A stretch of 64,000 nt of DNA from Ancylothrix sp. D3o (GCF_025370775.1 NZ_JAMXEX010000003.1:186001-250000), one strand, 5' to 3'; shown: positions 9,008 to 17,201, counted from the first letter of the stretch. Notes: generated by a model from the sequence alone, not told the origin. Numbers and translations are program-made.

Positions 9008-9154
9008 ATGAGTAATATCCCTGTTCTTAAACCACAGGAAATTGTCAGCGTAGCCTTTCTCACCGGCCAACCCCTAGAAGTGCCCTTAAAAGGCTTTCCC
9101 CCCTATCAACCTAATTTAATATCAGCCATTGAAACCTGGTTAAAGGAGATTTAA
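9008..9154 (+). pseudogene. hicA: Decayed hicA toxin gene
   Basis: An open frame of 48 codons begins two bases after the hicB stop. Its first 14 residues, MSNIPVLKPQEIVS, match the start of HicA proteins of the MSKLPVLKPREV type. The family should then continue to a G-S-H motif with the catalytic histidine, for a total near 75 residues. Here the frame runs into unrelated sequence (VAFLTGQPLEVPLKGFPPYQ) and stops without any such histidine. The simplest reading is a deletion or recombination that removed the catalytic part of hicA. The origin of the replacing segment is not recognised. Confidence 0.6.
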
Positions 9155-9164
9155 GAAATTGAGA

Positions 9165-9230
9165 AAGCCGGGTTTCTGGCCACTTCTAGGAGGTGTAACG
9201 AAGTATTATCGAAAAAACCCGGTTTCTGAC
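9165..9230. repeat. Pair of GCCGGGTTTCT / AACCCGGTTTCT words in inverted orientation
   Basis: GAAAGCCGGGTTTCT near 9170 and AAACCCGGTTTCTGA near 9215 are related words some 45 bp apart. They resemble the arms of the three strong hairpins at 27987, 30581 and 54076. Here the arms are far apart and imperfect, so this is listed as a repeat and not a terminator. Confidence 0.45.
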
Positions 9231-9251
9231 TCCCCGTAAACCAACGTTTCG

Positions 9252-9260
9252 TGATATAAT
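9252..9260 (+). promoter_or_regulatory. Extended -10 promoter of the RelE-type module
   Basis: TGATATAAT at 9252-9260 is a perfect extended -10 element, 30 bp before the antitoxin ATG at 9291. No clear -35 is seen, which is common with extended -10 promoters. Confidence 0.5.
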
Positions 9261-9290
9261 AAAAGCCTTAAAAAATCCAACAAAAAAGCC

Positions 9291-9500
9291 ATGTCGGAAA
9301 TTACTTTAGACGAAACCAAACTTAAAGAATTGCTCAAAGAAGCGATTTTTGAGTTAATAACAGAACAAAAAGAAGTATTTTCTGAGATTTTAACAGAAGC
9401 CCTAGAAGATATAGGAATGGAAACTGCTATCAAAGAAGGCGAAAATACTGAAACAGTCAGCCGTGAGCAAATTTTCAACATCCTGAAGAGACAACCATGA
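9291..9500 (+). CDS. Putative antitoxin partner of a RelE-type toxin
   Basis: A 69-residue, acidic, helix-rich protein (MSEITLDETKLKELLKEAIF and onward) with no motif that names a family. Its place is diagnostic: it lies directly upstream of a RelE/ParE-type toxin gene, overlapping it by 4 bp (ATGA), as antitoxins usually do. It ends GENTETVSREQIFNILKRQP, a basic tail. The acid-rich middle is like antitoxins that fold on their toxin. An extended -10 promoter lies 30 bp upstream. The function is inferred from context only. Confidence 0.7.
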   Translation: MSEITLDETKLKELLKEAIFELITEQKEVFSEILTEALEDIGMETAIKEGENTETVSREQIFNILKRQP

Positions 9501-9763
9501 ATGTGGAGTTTAAAAAGAGCTTTGAAAAAGATTTACTCAAGATTCTTGATGCCGACTTGTTGCAAAGAATTCAGGAAGCGATAGAAGAAGTTGAGAATGC
9601 CGAAAAATTAAATGAAGTCAGCAATGTTAAAAAACTAAAAGGTGATGCAGACTACTATCGCCTGAGAGTGGGTGATTACCGAATCGGTATTAAAGTTAAT
9701 GATGGCGTAGTCTATTTCGTCAGGATACTCCACCGCAAAGAGATTTACAGATACTTTCCATAA
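9497..9763 (+). CDS. RelE/ParE family toxin
   Basis: An 88-residue RelE/ParE-fold protein, the ribosome-dependent mRNA interferase or gyrase-poison type of toxin. Family features are the N-terminal MNVEFKKSFEKDLLK, the central VKKLKGDADYYRLRVGDYRIG with the conserved Leu-Arg-x-Gly-Asp-Tyr-Arg core, and the C-terminal VVYFVRILHRKEIYRYFP with a basic His-Arg pair. Length is normal. The start ATG overlaps the antitoxin stop by 4 bp. The module lies between the hicB remnant and psbA and appears complete. Confidence 0.9.
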   Translation: MNVEFKKSFEKDLLKILDADLLQRIQEAIEEVENAEKLNEVSNVKKLKGDADYYRLRVGDYRIGIKVNDGVVYFVRILHRKEIYRYFP

Positions 9764-9794
9764 TCAGCGTCCATCCAAACTAAAAACCCAAACC

Positions 9795-9836
9795 GAAAAC
9801 CCATCCGCGTTCATCCGCGTTTATCTGCGGTTAAAA
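9795..9836. repeat. Dispersed CTGCGTTTATCTGCGGTTAA-type repeat, copy 2
   Basis: CATCCGCGTTCATCCGCGTT followed by TATCTGCGGTTAAAAAAC, same family as 3067. It lies between the RelE-type toxin gene and the psbA terminator. Confidence 0.85.
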
Positions 9837-9837
9837 A

Positions 9838-9874
9838 ACAAAAAGCGCCCCCCATCTCTGGAGAGCGCCTTTTG
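9838..9874 (-). terminator. psbA terminator
   Basis: Read on the minus strand, AAAAGGCGCTC pairs with GCGCTTTTT across about 12 loop bases, with one bulge, and runs into a T-stretch. It starts 40 bp past the psbA stop, the expected place for a factor-independent terminator. Confidence 0.75.
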
Positions 9875-9913
9875 TAATTATTTAGTTTTCGAGAGTCAAG
9901 CCCTCATAAAACC

Positions 9914-10975
9914 TTAGCCCTTGATAGAAGGAGCCTCAACAGAAGCCAAATCAAGAGGGAAGTTATGAGCATTACGCTCGTGCATTACTTCCATACCCAA
10001 GTTAGCGCGGTTGATAACATCAGCCCAGGTATTGATAACACGACCTTGAGAGTCGATAACAGACTGGTTGAAGTTAAAACCATTCAAGTTGAAAGCCATC
10101 GTGGAGATACCCAAAGCGGTAAACCAGATGCCGATAACAGGCCATGCACCCAAGAAGAAGTGCAAAGAACGGCTGTTGTTGAAAGAAGCGTATTGGAAAA
10201 TCAAACGACCGAAGTAGCCGTGTGCTGCAACGATGTTGTAGGTTTCTTCTTCTTGACCGAATTTGTAGCCGTAGTTTTGGCTTTCAACTTCGGTGGTTTC
10301 ACGAACCAAGCTAGAAGTTACCAAAGAACCGTGCATAGCAGAGAACAAAGAACCACCAAATACACCGGCAACTCCCAACATATGGAAGGGGTGCATCAAG
10401 ATGTTGTGCTCAGCTTGGAACACCAACATAAAGTTGAAGGTTCCAGAGATACCCAAAGGCATACCATCGGAGAAAGAACCTTGACCCAAGGGGTAGATCA
10501 AGAATACTGCGGAAGCGGCTGCAACTGGTGCAGAGTATGCTACGCAGATCCAAGGACGCATACCCAAGCGGTAAGACAATTCCCACTCACGACCCATGTA
10601 GCAGAATACGCCAATGAGGAAGTGGAAAATTACCAACTGGTAAGGGCCACCATTGTACAACCACTCATCCAAGGAAGCAGCTTCCCAGATGGGGTAGAAG
10701 TGAAGACCGATGGCGTTAGAAGAAGGAACAACTGCACCAGTGATGATGTTGTTGCCATAGAGTAAAGAACCGGCAACGGGTTCGCGGATACCGTCGATGT
10801 CAACCGGCGGAGCGGCGACAAAGGCGATTAAAAAGCAGGTGGTGGCGGTTAAGAGGGTAGGGATCATCAAGACGCCGAACCAGCCGATATAAAGGCGGTT
10901 TTCGGTGCTTGTAACCCAGCTACAGAACCGTTCCCAGACGTTAGAGCGCTCTGTGCGCTGTAATATGGTCGTCAT
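9914..10975 (-). CDS. psbA: Photosystem II D1 protein
   Basis: D1 binds the primary pheophytin, QB and most of the manganese cluster in the thylakoid membrane. All 353 residues are readable and highly conserved. The manganese ligands sit at canonical positions: Asp170, Glu189, His332, Glu333, His337, Asp342 and Ala344. Residue 130 is glutamate (MGREWELSY), the state of high-light D1 isoforms; low-light forms have glutamine. The usual length is about 360; here the C-terminal extension cut off after Ala344 is only nine residues (SVEAPSIKG) instead of about 16. A consensus promoter and a terminator flank it, so it is a single-gene unit, divergent from a chemoreceptor gene. Confidence 0.98.
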   Translation of the reverse strand: MTTILQRTERSNVWERFCSWVTSTENRLYIGWFGVLMIPTLLTATTCFLIAFVAAPPVDIDGIREPVAGSLLYGNNIITGAVVPSSNAIGLHFYPIWEAASLDEWLYNGGPYQLVIFHFLIGVFCYMGREWELSYRLGMRPWICVAYSAPVAAASAVFLIYPLGQGSFSDGMPLGISGTFNFMLVFQAEHNILMHPFHMLGVAGVFGGSLFSAMHGSLVTSSLVRETTEVESQNYGYKFGQEEETYNIVAAHGYFGRLIFQYASFNNSRSLHFFLGAWPVIGIWFTALGISTMAFNLNGFNFNQSVIDSQGRVINTWADVINRANLGMEVMHERNAHNFPLDLASVEAPSIKG

Positions 10976-11021
10976 AGTTTTATGAGTGCTATTGATTTGT
11001 TAAGGTTCGGATGATGTTTTT

Positions 11022-11050
11022 ATCTTAGGGGTATTTTTAAGTTTTGTAAA
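11022..11050 (-). promoter_or_regulatory. psbA promoter
   Basis: On the minus strand TTTACA (11050-11045) and TAAGAT (11027-11022) are separated by exactly 17 bp. This near-consensus sigma-70 promoter is typical of psbA genes and places the transcript start about 35 bp before the ATG. Confidence 0.8.
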
Positions 11051-11432
11051 GGCTTGTTAATAACATTTAATATTATGACTGTCATAAGTCTGGCTTATGG
11101 GACAGCTAAGGGTAGCCAGCCGTTCTGGCCTCCTGCCAAAATGTCCAAACCTTGATTGGGTTGAGATTTGTTGTTTTGTTAACGAGAAAAAAACAACCAG
11201 CAATAACAAAAGTAAGTAAATTTTCTCTACAGCTAAAACTTTTAATAATAGATAGTATTACTTATTAGAATTCTATCTTTTTAGTATGCTCGGTTGCTGG
11301 CAATAGGCGTGTTATTTGCTTATCAAAGTTAACCGTAATAAATGGGGCCAATAGGTAGAGATTGCCCCAAAAAAATATGCTAAGGTATATTACTAGGCTT
11401 TTTGAAAAAAGCCCCTGATTTCAGGAGTAAAT
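11051..11432. other. Intergenic region between psbA and the chemoreceptor
   Basis: About 380 bp without a gene. Near its right end are two short hairpins: GGGGCcAAT against ATTGCCCC at about 11344-11368 and GGCTTTTT-GA-AAAAAGCC at 11396-11413. The second lies just before the ribosome site CAGGAG of the chemoreceptor and could affect its translation. No promoter is assigned. Confidence 0.4.
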
Positions 11433-13076
11433 ATGCTAAAAAAACCTGTCCAAACTAACACAAGACTCAGTAGAATCTTGCCGTTTGCTTTTGGATCGCT
11501 CTTCTTATTGATGCTTGTCAACGCTTTAATTTCTCAGTCGAGCACTAAAACATTAGTTCAGTCGGTAGGTTCGGTAACGCACAGTTATCAGGTCAAAGGT
11601 AAATTGAAACAACTAGAAAAGCTTTTAGTTGATGGTGAAACAGGACAGCGCGGGTACATCTTCACAGGAAAAGAGAATTTCCTCGAACCTTACATCAACG
11701 CCAATCAAGAATTAAAAGTTAATTTTGCCGAATTATACACCCTCCTACAAGACAACCCAGAGCAAACAAAAAAACTCACAGAAGTGCAAAAATTGGCCTC
11801 CGACAAATTAGAGGAAATGGCAGAAACCATAACCCTTAAAAGAGCCGGCAAGAATAAACAGTTAATGGATTTAGTTGTTTCTGGTCAAGGCAAGAAAATT
11901 ATGGATGACATCAGAAACAAACTGGCCGAAATGAATGAAGTAGAAACCATACTTTTAAGCGAAAGACAAAAAGCAGCAACTCAAGCAGAGCAATGGATGA
12001 GCGTTTCTTCTGTGGCAGTTCCCCTTGCCGCCATAATATTCGGCTTAGTAATTTTATTTTTTATCGGCAAAAAAGTCGTGTCTCCCATCAATGAAGTAGC
12101 AAGATTGATCGCCATTTCTTCTCAAGAGATCGCAGCAACAGTAGAGCAACACGAACGCACCGCCATCATGCAAGCCTCCTCCGTCAATCAAACCAGCACC
12201 ACAATGATTGAGCTAGGAGCATCCTCGCGGCACTCCGCAGAACAAGCAGAATCAGCCGCAGAGAACGCACGCCTGGTCTTAAACTTAGCGGAATCATCAA
12301 CCGAGGGTGCGCGTCAAGTTTTAAGCCTAGCCGAATCATCAGCAGAGGGTGCGCGTCAGGTCTTAAACCTAGCCGAAGAGGGAAGCAAGAGAGTCAGACA
12401 AACCGTCGAAGAGATGTCTATTTTAAAAGAGAAAGTCGCCCTCATCACCGACCAGATGATCCGCTTGAACGATCAAACAGGCAGAATCGGCAGCATCACC
12501 AACATCGTCACAGATTTAGCCGCTCAGACCAATATGTTAGCCCTTAACGCAGCAGTAGAAGCAGCCCGTGCGGGTTCCAATGGTAAAGGCTTTGGCATCA
12601 TTGCCTCAGAGATCCGCCAACTGGCTAACGAAAGCAAAAAATCAGCCCACACTATAACCAGCCTAGTTACTGCTATCCAGTCAGCCATGAATTCGACTGT
12701 AATGGCGACAGAAGAGGGAAGAAAAACTACAGAGTCAAGTATCAAACTTTCTCAGGAAACAGCCGAAGCTTTTAGCAGTGTAACTCAGGCAATTGACGAG
12801 ATCGTTTTGGCGGCTTCTACGAGTGTAACTAAAGCTATTAACGAAGTGATTTTGAGCAATCAAGAAAACTCCCTCAAAACCACCAATGAGATCGTTATCA
12901 ACTCTCAACAAATCTCCCTCACAGCTAAACAACAAGCCGTAGCCATCCAGCAGGTTATCGAGGTAATGGCCAATCTCAATCAAGGTGCCGCAGAGACAGC
13001 CAGTGGCATTTCTCAAACAAAAATTGGCATTCAAAACCTCAATGAAGCCGCCCAAAATCTCAACTCTGTAGTTTAG
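11433..13076 (+). CDS. Methyl-accepting chemotaxis protein with CHASE3 sensor
   Basis: A 547-residue membrane chemoreceptor. A first membrane helix lies at about residues 12-30, a CHASE3-type extracellular sensor at about 35-180 (VDGETGQRGYIFTGKENFLE), and a second membrane helix at about 190-210. The cytoplasmic coiled coil carries the signalling tip TDLAAQTNMLALNAAVEAAR, which contacts CheA and CheW. No clear HAMP domain follows the second helix. Just after it lie three tandem 14-residue repeats encoded by 42-bp units. CAGGAG is well placed before the ATG. No other chemotaxis gene lies nearby; in cyanobacteria such receptors may serve phototaxis or pilus motility, but the signal is unknown. 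Confidence 0.93.
   Translation: MLKKPVQTNTRLSRILPFAFGSLFLLMLVNALISQSSTKTLVQSVGSVTHSYQVKGKLKQLEKLLVDGETGQRGYIFTGKENFLEPYINANQELKVNFAELYTLLQDNPEQTKKLTEVQKLASDKLEEMAETITLKRAGKNKQLMDLVVSGQGKKIMDDIRNKLAEMNEVETILLSERQKAATQAEQWMSVSSVAVPLAAIIFGLVILFFIGKKVVSPINEVARLIAISSQEIAATVEQHERTAIMQASSVNQTSTTMIELGASSRHSAEQAESAAENARLVLNLAESSTEGARQVLSLAESSAEGARQVLNLAEEGSKRVRQTVEEMSILKEKVALITDQMIRLNDQTGRIGSITNIVTDLAAQTNMLALNAAVEAARAGSNGKGFGIIASEIRQLANESKKSAHTITSLVTAIQSAMNSTVMATEEGRKTTESSIKLSQETAEAFSSVTQAIDEIVLAASTSVTKAINEVILSNQENSLKTTNEIVINSQQISLTAKQQAVAIQQVIEVMANLNQGAAETASGISQTKIGIQNLNEAAQNLNSVV
12261..12386 (+). repeat. Three tandem 42-bp repeats inside the chemoreceptor gene
   Basis: Units at 12261, 12303 and 12345 encode ENARLVLNLAESST, EGARQVLSLAESSA and EGARQVLNLAEEGS. 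Each is two heptads of coiled coil. Units 2 and 3 are the closest at DNA level, indicating recent duplication. Confidence 0.9.
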
Positions 13077-13135
13077 GGATTTGAAATTTTAGATTGGGTA
13101 ATTAAAAAATAGTGAGTGATGGAGAAATTATTACC

Positions 13136-13492
<357 letters not shown>

Positions 13493-13553
13493 TTATTCTT
13501 TAACACTTGCTATAAGCATCCTAAAACAACAATTGAACCTCCAAGCATAAAAG

Positions 13554-13583
13554 TTGAAAAACTTTATGGAGAAATGTTACAAT
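13554..13583 (+). promoter_or_regulatory. Promoter upstream of the comM leader
   Basis: TTGAAA (13554-13559) and TACAAT (13578-13583) are spaced by 18 bp. The predicted transcript would start near 13590, leaving about 170 nt before the ComM-like GTG start. Confidence 0.6.
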
Positions 13584-13589
13584 AGCGAA

Positions 13590-13722
13590 ATTTATCTGAA
13601 AAAATTGGCCATACGCCAAAAAACTTGATAAGTTGTGGGACAGCGATGTTGTACATCGTTAAAATGAGTGCTTAAAGTTCCCCAACTAACAACCAAGGAC
13701 AGTAGGGGGGCTTTTTTATTGG
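13590..13722 (+). ncRNA. Candidate structured leader or small RNA upstream of comM
   Basis: The stretch has CGATGT-TGT-ACATCG as a tight hairpin at 13644-13658. A second pairing, CCCC at 13680-13683 with the G-run at 13705-13710, is followed by CTTTTTTATT, which looks like a terminator or attenuator. A consensus promoter lies just upstream. This could be an independent small RNA of about 130 nt or a leader that attenuates the downstream gene. It matches no RNA family I know. Confidence 0.35.
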
Positions 13723-13758
13723 CTCACCACCAATTCAATTAGTGGAGAGAAAAACAAC

Positions 13759-15288
13759 GTGCTTGCAAGAGTTTGGAGTGCATCATTAGTTGGAATAGAC
13801 GCCGTAAAAGTCGGAGTAGAAGTTGATGTATCCGGCGGCTTACCCGGCATCGTCGTAGTCGGACTGCCAGACACCGCCGTGCAAGAATCAAAAGAGCGCG
13901 TCAAAGCAGCCATCAAAAATGCCGGTTTTGCTTTCCCGATGCGAAAAATCGTCATTAACCTTACCCCCGCAGACTTACGCAAAGAAGGGCCAAGTTTCGA
14001 TTTAGCCATCAGTATTGGCATCCTCGCCGCCTCTGAACAACTTTCGCCCGAACTACTGGGAGATTTCCTATTTTTAGGTGAAGTTTCCCTAGATAGCAGC
14101 TTGCGTCCGGTTGCCGGTGTCTTACCCGTCGCCGCCGCCGCCCAAAAACTCGGCATCACCGGCCTGATTGTTCCCGTCGATAATGCACAAGAAGCTGCAC
14201 TTGTCAAGGGTCTAAGTGTTTATGGATGCAAAAATTTAGCAGAAGTCGCCGACTTACTCAACAACCCCGAAAGATATCAGCCTACTAAATTAACAAACTT
14301 CGCAGAATTAAGCACAAATCAAAACCCCGGCCTCGATCTCAAAGACGTAAAAGGCCAAATACACGCCCGCCGAGCCCTCGAAATTGCTGCCGCCGGTGGA
14401 CATAACTTAATCTTTGTCGGCCCCCCAGGAAGCGGCAAAACCATGTTAGCCCGTCGTTTACCCAGCATTTTACCCCCTTTAACCTTTGAAGAAGCCCTCG
14501 AAGTAACGCAAATTCACTCAGTAGCCGGTTTATTAAAAAATCGAGGTTCCCTTGTCAGCGAAAGACCCTTTCGCAGTCCCCATCATTCGGCGTCTGGCCC
14601 TTCCCTGGTTGGCGGTGGCAGTTTTCCTAAACCTGGCGAAATTTCTTTAGGCCATAGGGGTGTCCTTTTCGCCGACGAATTAACAGAATTTAAACGCGAC
14701 GTTTTAGAGTTTTTAAGACAACCTTTAGAAGATGGATTTGTGACAATTTCTCGCACCAGACAATCTGTAACTTTTCCCGCCAAATTTACCTTAGTTGCCA
14801 GTACAAATCCTTGTGCTTGTGGTTATTATGGAGACCCAATTCAACCTTGCACTTGTTCACCGGCCAAACGTGAACAATACTGGGCAAAACTATCTGGGCC
14901 TTTAATGGATCGCATCGATTTACAAGTAGCCGTTAACCGGCTCAAACCCGAAGAAATTACCAGACAAACCACCGGCGAAGAATCCCAGCCCGTCAGGGAA
15001 AGAGTACAAAAAGCCCGTCAACTTGCCACCGAAAGATTTTCACAAGAAGCCGGTTTACGATGCAATGCAGAAATGCGTTCAGAACATTTGCGCCAGTGGT
15101 GTCAACTTAATGATATTTGTCAAACTTTATTAGAAAACGCCATCCGCAAACTAGGACTATCAGCACGGGCCACAGATAGAATTTTAAAAGTATCAAGAAC
15201 CATTGCCGATTTAGCAGCAGAAAAAGACATTTCACCGGCTCACGTTGCCGAAGCAATACAATATCGAACCATTGACCGAATGCAATAA
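13759..15288 (+). CDS. comM: YifB/ComM family Mg-chelatase-like AAA+ ATPase
   Basis: A 509-residue YifB/ComM protein, an AAA+ ATPase related to magnesium chelatase subunit I. ComM is a branch-migration helicase that helps integrate incoming DNA during natural transformation. The N-terminal Lon-like fold has VEVDVSGGLPGIVVVGLPDT; the ATPase has Walker A GPPGSGKTM near residue 220 and Walker B HRGVLFADEL; a cysteine cluster CACGYYGDPIQPCTC is typical of the family. The start is GTG at 13759 with GGAGAG well placed upstream. Length is normal. It suggests, but does not prove, natural competence in this organism. Confidence 0.93.
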   Translation: MLARVWSASLVGIDAVKVGVEVDVSGGLPGIVVVGLPDTAVQESKERVKAAIKNAGFAFPMRKIVINLTPADLRKEGPSFDLAISIGILAASEQLSPELLGDFLFLGEVSLDSSLRPVAGVLPVAAAAQKLGITGLIVPVDNAQEAALVKGLSVYGCKNLAEVADLLNNPERYQPTKLTNFAELSTNQNPGLDLKDVKGQIHARRALEIAAAGGHNLIFVGPPGSGKTMLARRLPSILPPLTFEEALEVTQIHSVAGLLKNRGSLVSERPFRSPHHSASGPSLVGGGSFPKPGEISLGHRGVLFADELTEFKRDVLEFLRQPLEDGFVTISRTRQSVTFPAKFTLVASTNPCACGYYGDPIQPCTCSPAKREQYWAKLSGPLMDRIDLQVAVNRLKPEEITRQTTGEESQPVRERVQKARQLATERFSQEAGLRCNAEMRSEHLRQWCQLNDICQTLLENAIRKLGLSARATDRILKVSRTIADLAAEKDISPAHVAEAIQYRTIDRMQ

Positions 15289-15353
15289 AAAACCTTTCAA
15301 TTCCCAAACCCCATTTCTAAACCAAACCGGCCTATTTATTTGGTTGGCAAAAT

Positions 15354-15857
15354 TCAATATTCACCTTTGAGCGTTTTTTTACGCCGTTGTTGTGGTGCCG
15401 AAACTTCCTCAACGCTTTCGCGCTCGCCATTTAAACGAAACCCCATTTGTTGCAAATAATCCCATCCCCGCTGCATTGCCACCGGCCGGTTAATTTGGGC
15501 AGAGATCCACTCCGCAACCTTGCGACTGTTCCACAAACCCCCATCCGGGGCCGGCCCATGTAAAGCTTGCCATAGTTGAGCTTGTTGCGCTTCCGACAGC
15601 AACGGCTCACCGCCAGGGTTATCGTGGCGGCGGTCTCCCAAACCCTCAATACCCGTTTGATTGTAGCGGCGGACAATTTTACGAATCCAATCTAAACTAT
15701 AGCCGGTCACTTGGGCGACCTCCTGGGTAGTTTTCCCCGAAGCCAGTAACCAAACAATTTGATAGTGAGTGCGCTCAACCGGATCTTTTGCTTGACGATA
15801 GCGGCTTTCCAGTTCAGATCCACTCAAGTGAGGTAGAACAGTAACTCGTTTAGGCAT
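15354..15857 (-). CDS. Helix-turn-helix protein resembling the N-terminal half of an IS630-type transposase
   Basis: A 167-residue protein with a homeodomain-like helix-turn-helix (GKTTQEVAQVTGYSLDWIRKI), a linker IEGLGDRRHDNPGG and a second winged-helix half ending in a basic tail QQRRKKTLKGEY. This is the arrangement of the DNA-binding half of IS630/Tc1-type transposases. No catalytic DDE half follows downstream, so it is either a relic or a domesticated regulator. The ATG at 15857 (MPKRVTVLPHL) is preferred over a GTG three codons upstream. A palindromic sequence lies just before the start, between this gene and tnpB. Confidence 0.75.
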   Translation of the reverse strand: MPKRVTVLPHLSGSELESRYRQAKDPVERTHYQIVWLLASGKTTQEVAQVTGYSLDWIRKIVRRYNQTGIEGLGDRRHDNPGGEPLLSEAQQAQLWQALHGPAPDGGLWNSRKVAEWISAQINRPVAMQRGWDYLQQMGFRLNGERESVEEVSAPQQRRKKTLKGEY

Positions 15858-15877
15858 AGTTGGCACTCGTACCTGCT

Positions 15878-15910
15878 GACTATAAGTTTATAGCTGGCAA
15901 AAGTATAGTC
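15878..15910. repeat. Nested inverted repeat between tnpB and the HTH gene
   Basis: GACTATA at 15878 and TATAGTC at 15904 form the outer arms, and CTATAA-GT-TTATAG at 15880-15893 is an inner near-palindrome. It overlaps the tnpB stop codon and lies 21 bp before the HTH gene. It may be the right end of the insertion element, part of the TnpB guide RNA, or an operator for the HTH protein. Confidence 0.45.
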
Positions 15911-17201
15911 ATTTATAGACATGAGAGGCTTCGAGTCCCTCCCCTTTCGCTTTTACTTTGAGCGGATTAACCCGCCTTGGCTGAACTACGCAGCTCTCTA
16001 TCCCATGGCTGAACGCATTTGGGATTGCCTTTCTAAGAATATTGTAAGAAGCATTCACATCAGAATTAATTAACTGACCAGTTGATGTTTTGTACAAACC
16101 TCGTTTAATCCGTTTCCCAGTAAATACAGACTCTTTTTCTATGTTCCCGTAAACAGGAATTGGGTCTAAACCCAGAAAGCTACTTCTGGACGTGTAAGAT
16201 TCTTCCTGCACAATTACTGTGATTCCCACCAACCGAGCTTTGTACTCTAACATTTCAATTAATCGAGAGTGAGGAATGCTGACAAAGTTTTGATTGATTT
16301 TTTTTCCTAAATTAATCTCAGTTTTCCACTGGACATTTTTGCCAATTACTAGCGTCCCCATTTGTTGCGTGACCAAAATATCAACAATCATGCGACTGGT
16401 ATGATGCAAATAATTATCTACTTTTTGATGGCGACAGCGGGTTAAGCGTTGAATGCGTGACGAGGTTTTGCGACCCCCTTTTAATTGGGATTGTAATTGT
16501 GCCTTGCGCTTGTTGTAGAACTGGTTGAGAGATTTTAATGGTCGCCCGTTAATCAACAAAGGGATAAATCCCGGTTGATTTGAAGTTAACGCCACTAAAT
16601 TATCGAGCCCCAAATCAATACTAGCTACAAAGTTGTTATCTTTAGTGGTGGACTCCCGTTCACTTCGACTACGCTCAGTACAAGCATCATAAATCACCTC
16701 TATTACATAGGAATCGCATTTTGGAACCAGTCTAACTTGACAAATCTGGTTGGGATTGACTTGGGTTTTAATTGAAAGTTCAGTGCCGGAAAGTTTAATG
16801 ACTCCTTTCTTCAACTGTTTGCTGCTAATTGCTTGAATTGTGTAGACGAGAAGGTTTCGTCCTTTGGTTTTGTCTTTGTACTTTGGCAATTTTGGGCGAC
16901 CAGTGAATTTTGAAGAGTCAGCCTTGTAAGTTTTAGCTGCTTCAAAAAACGATTTCCAATTCTTGTCTAGTACCATCAAGATTTGCTGACTTACTTTAGC
17001 AGGTAAAGCCTTGTAGGCTTGATGAGACTTCATCAATCGATTCATTTCGTTGTAATTGAGATAACCCCATCCATAAACAAAATTCTGACGAATGACGTAA
17101 TTGGCGGCATTGTAGAGGTTTTTGGATAAAAAGGCTAGGTCGTCAATTTGAGTGAAACGGTGATCCGTTGATTTAATGATGTGCCTTTCTGTTAGCTGCA
17201 T
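15909..17201 (-). CDS. tnpB: TnpB, RNA-guided endonuclease of an IS607-type element
   Basis: A 430-residue TnpB (IS605 OrfB family), the ancestor class of Cas12, which cuts DNA guided by an RNA from the element's right end. The RuvC residues are readable: Asp in SIDLGLDNLVAL near residue 194, Glu in VQEESYTSRSSF near 332 and Asp in INSDVNASYNIL near 380. The CxxC zinc-finger cysteines found in many TnpBs between the second and third motifs are absent; the region reads GLDPIPVYGNIEKESVFTGK instead. A peptide DACTERSRSERES before the first RuvC motif derives from a repeat inserted in frame. The gene starts at the very end of a broken recombinase gene. It looks enzymatically intact. Confidence 0.93.
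   Translation of the reverse strand: MQLTERHIIKSTDHRFTQIDDLAFLSKNLYNAANYVIRQNFVYGWGYLNYNEMNRLMKSHQAYKALPAKVSQQILMVLDKNWKSFFEAAKTYKADSSKFTGRPKLPKYKDKTKGRNLLVYTIQAISSKQLKKGVIKLSGTELSIKTQVNPNQICQVRLVPKCDSYVIEVIYDACTERSRSERESTTKDNNFVASIDLGLDNLVALTSNQPGFIPLLINGRPLKSLNQFYNKRKAQLQSQLKGGRKTSSRIQRLTRCRHQKVDNYLHHTSRMIVDILVTQQMGTLVIGKNVQWKTEINLGKKINQNFVSIPHSRLIEMLEYKARLVGITVIVQEESYTSRSSFLGLDPIPVYGNIEKESVFTGKRIKRGLYKTSTGQLINSDVNASYNILRKAIPNAFSHGIESCVVQPRRVNPLKVKAKGEGLEASHVYK
16659..16688 (-). repeat. In-frame repeat insertion within tnpB
   Basis: CTTCGACTACGCTCAGTACA and flanking bases encode ACTERSRSE on the minus strand. From memory this peptide recurs as an insert in unrelated cyanobacterial proteins, so I read it as a mobile short repeat that entered tnpB without breaking the frame. 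Confidence 0.65.

Noticed and set aside
9165-9230. Terminator for the hicB region
   Set aside because: The CCGGGTTT arms are imperfect and more than 40 bp apart; no T-run.
9965-10765. A 266-codon open frame on the plus strand opposite psbA
   Set aside because: It is the antisense shadow of a highly conserved, codon-biased gene; it has no family features.
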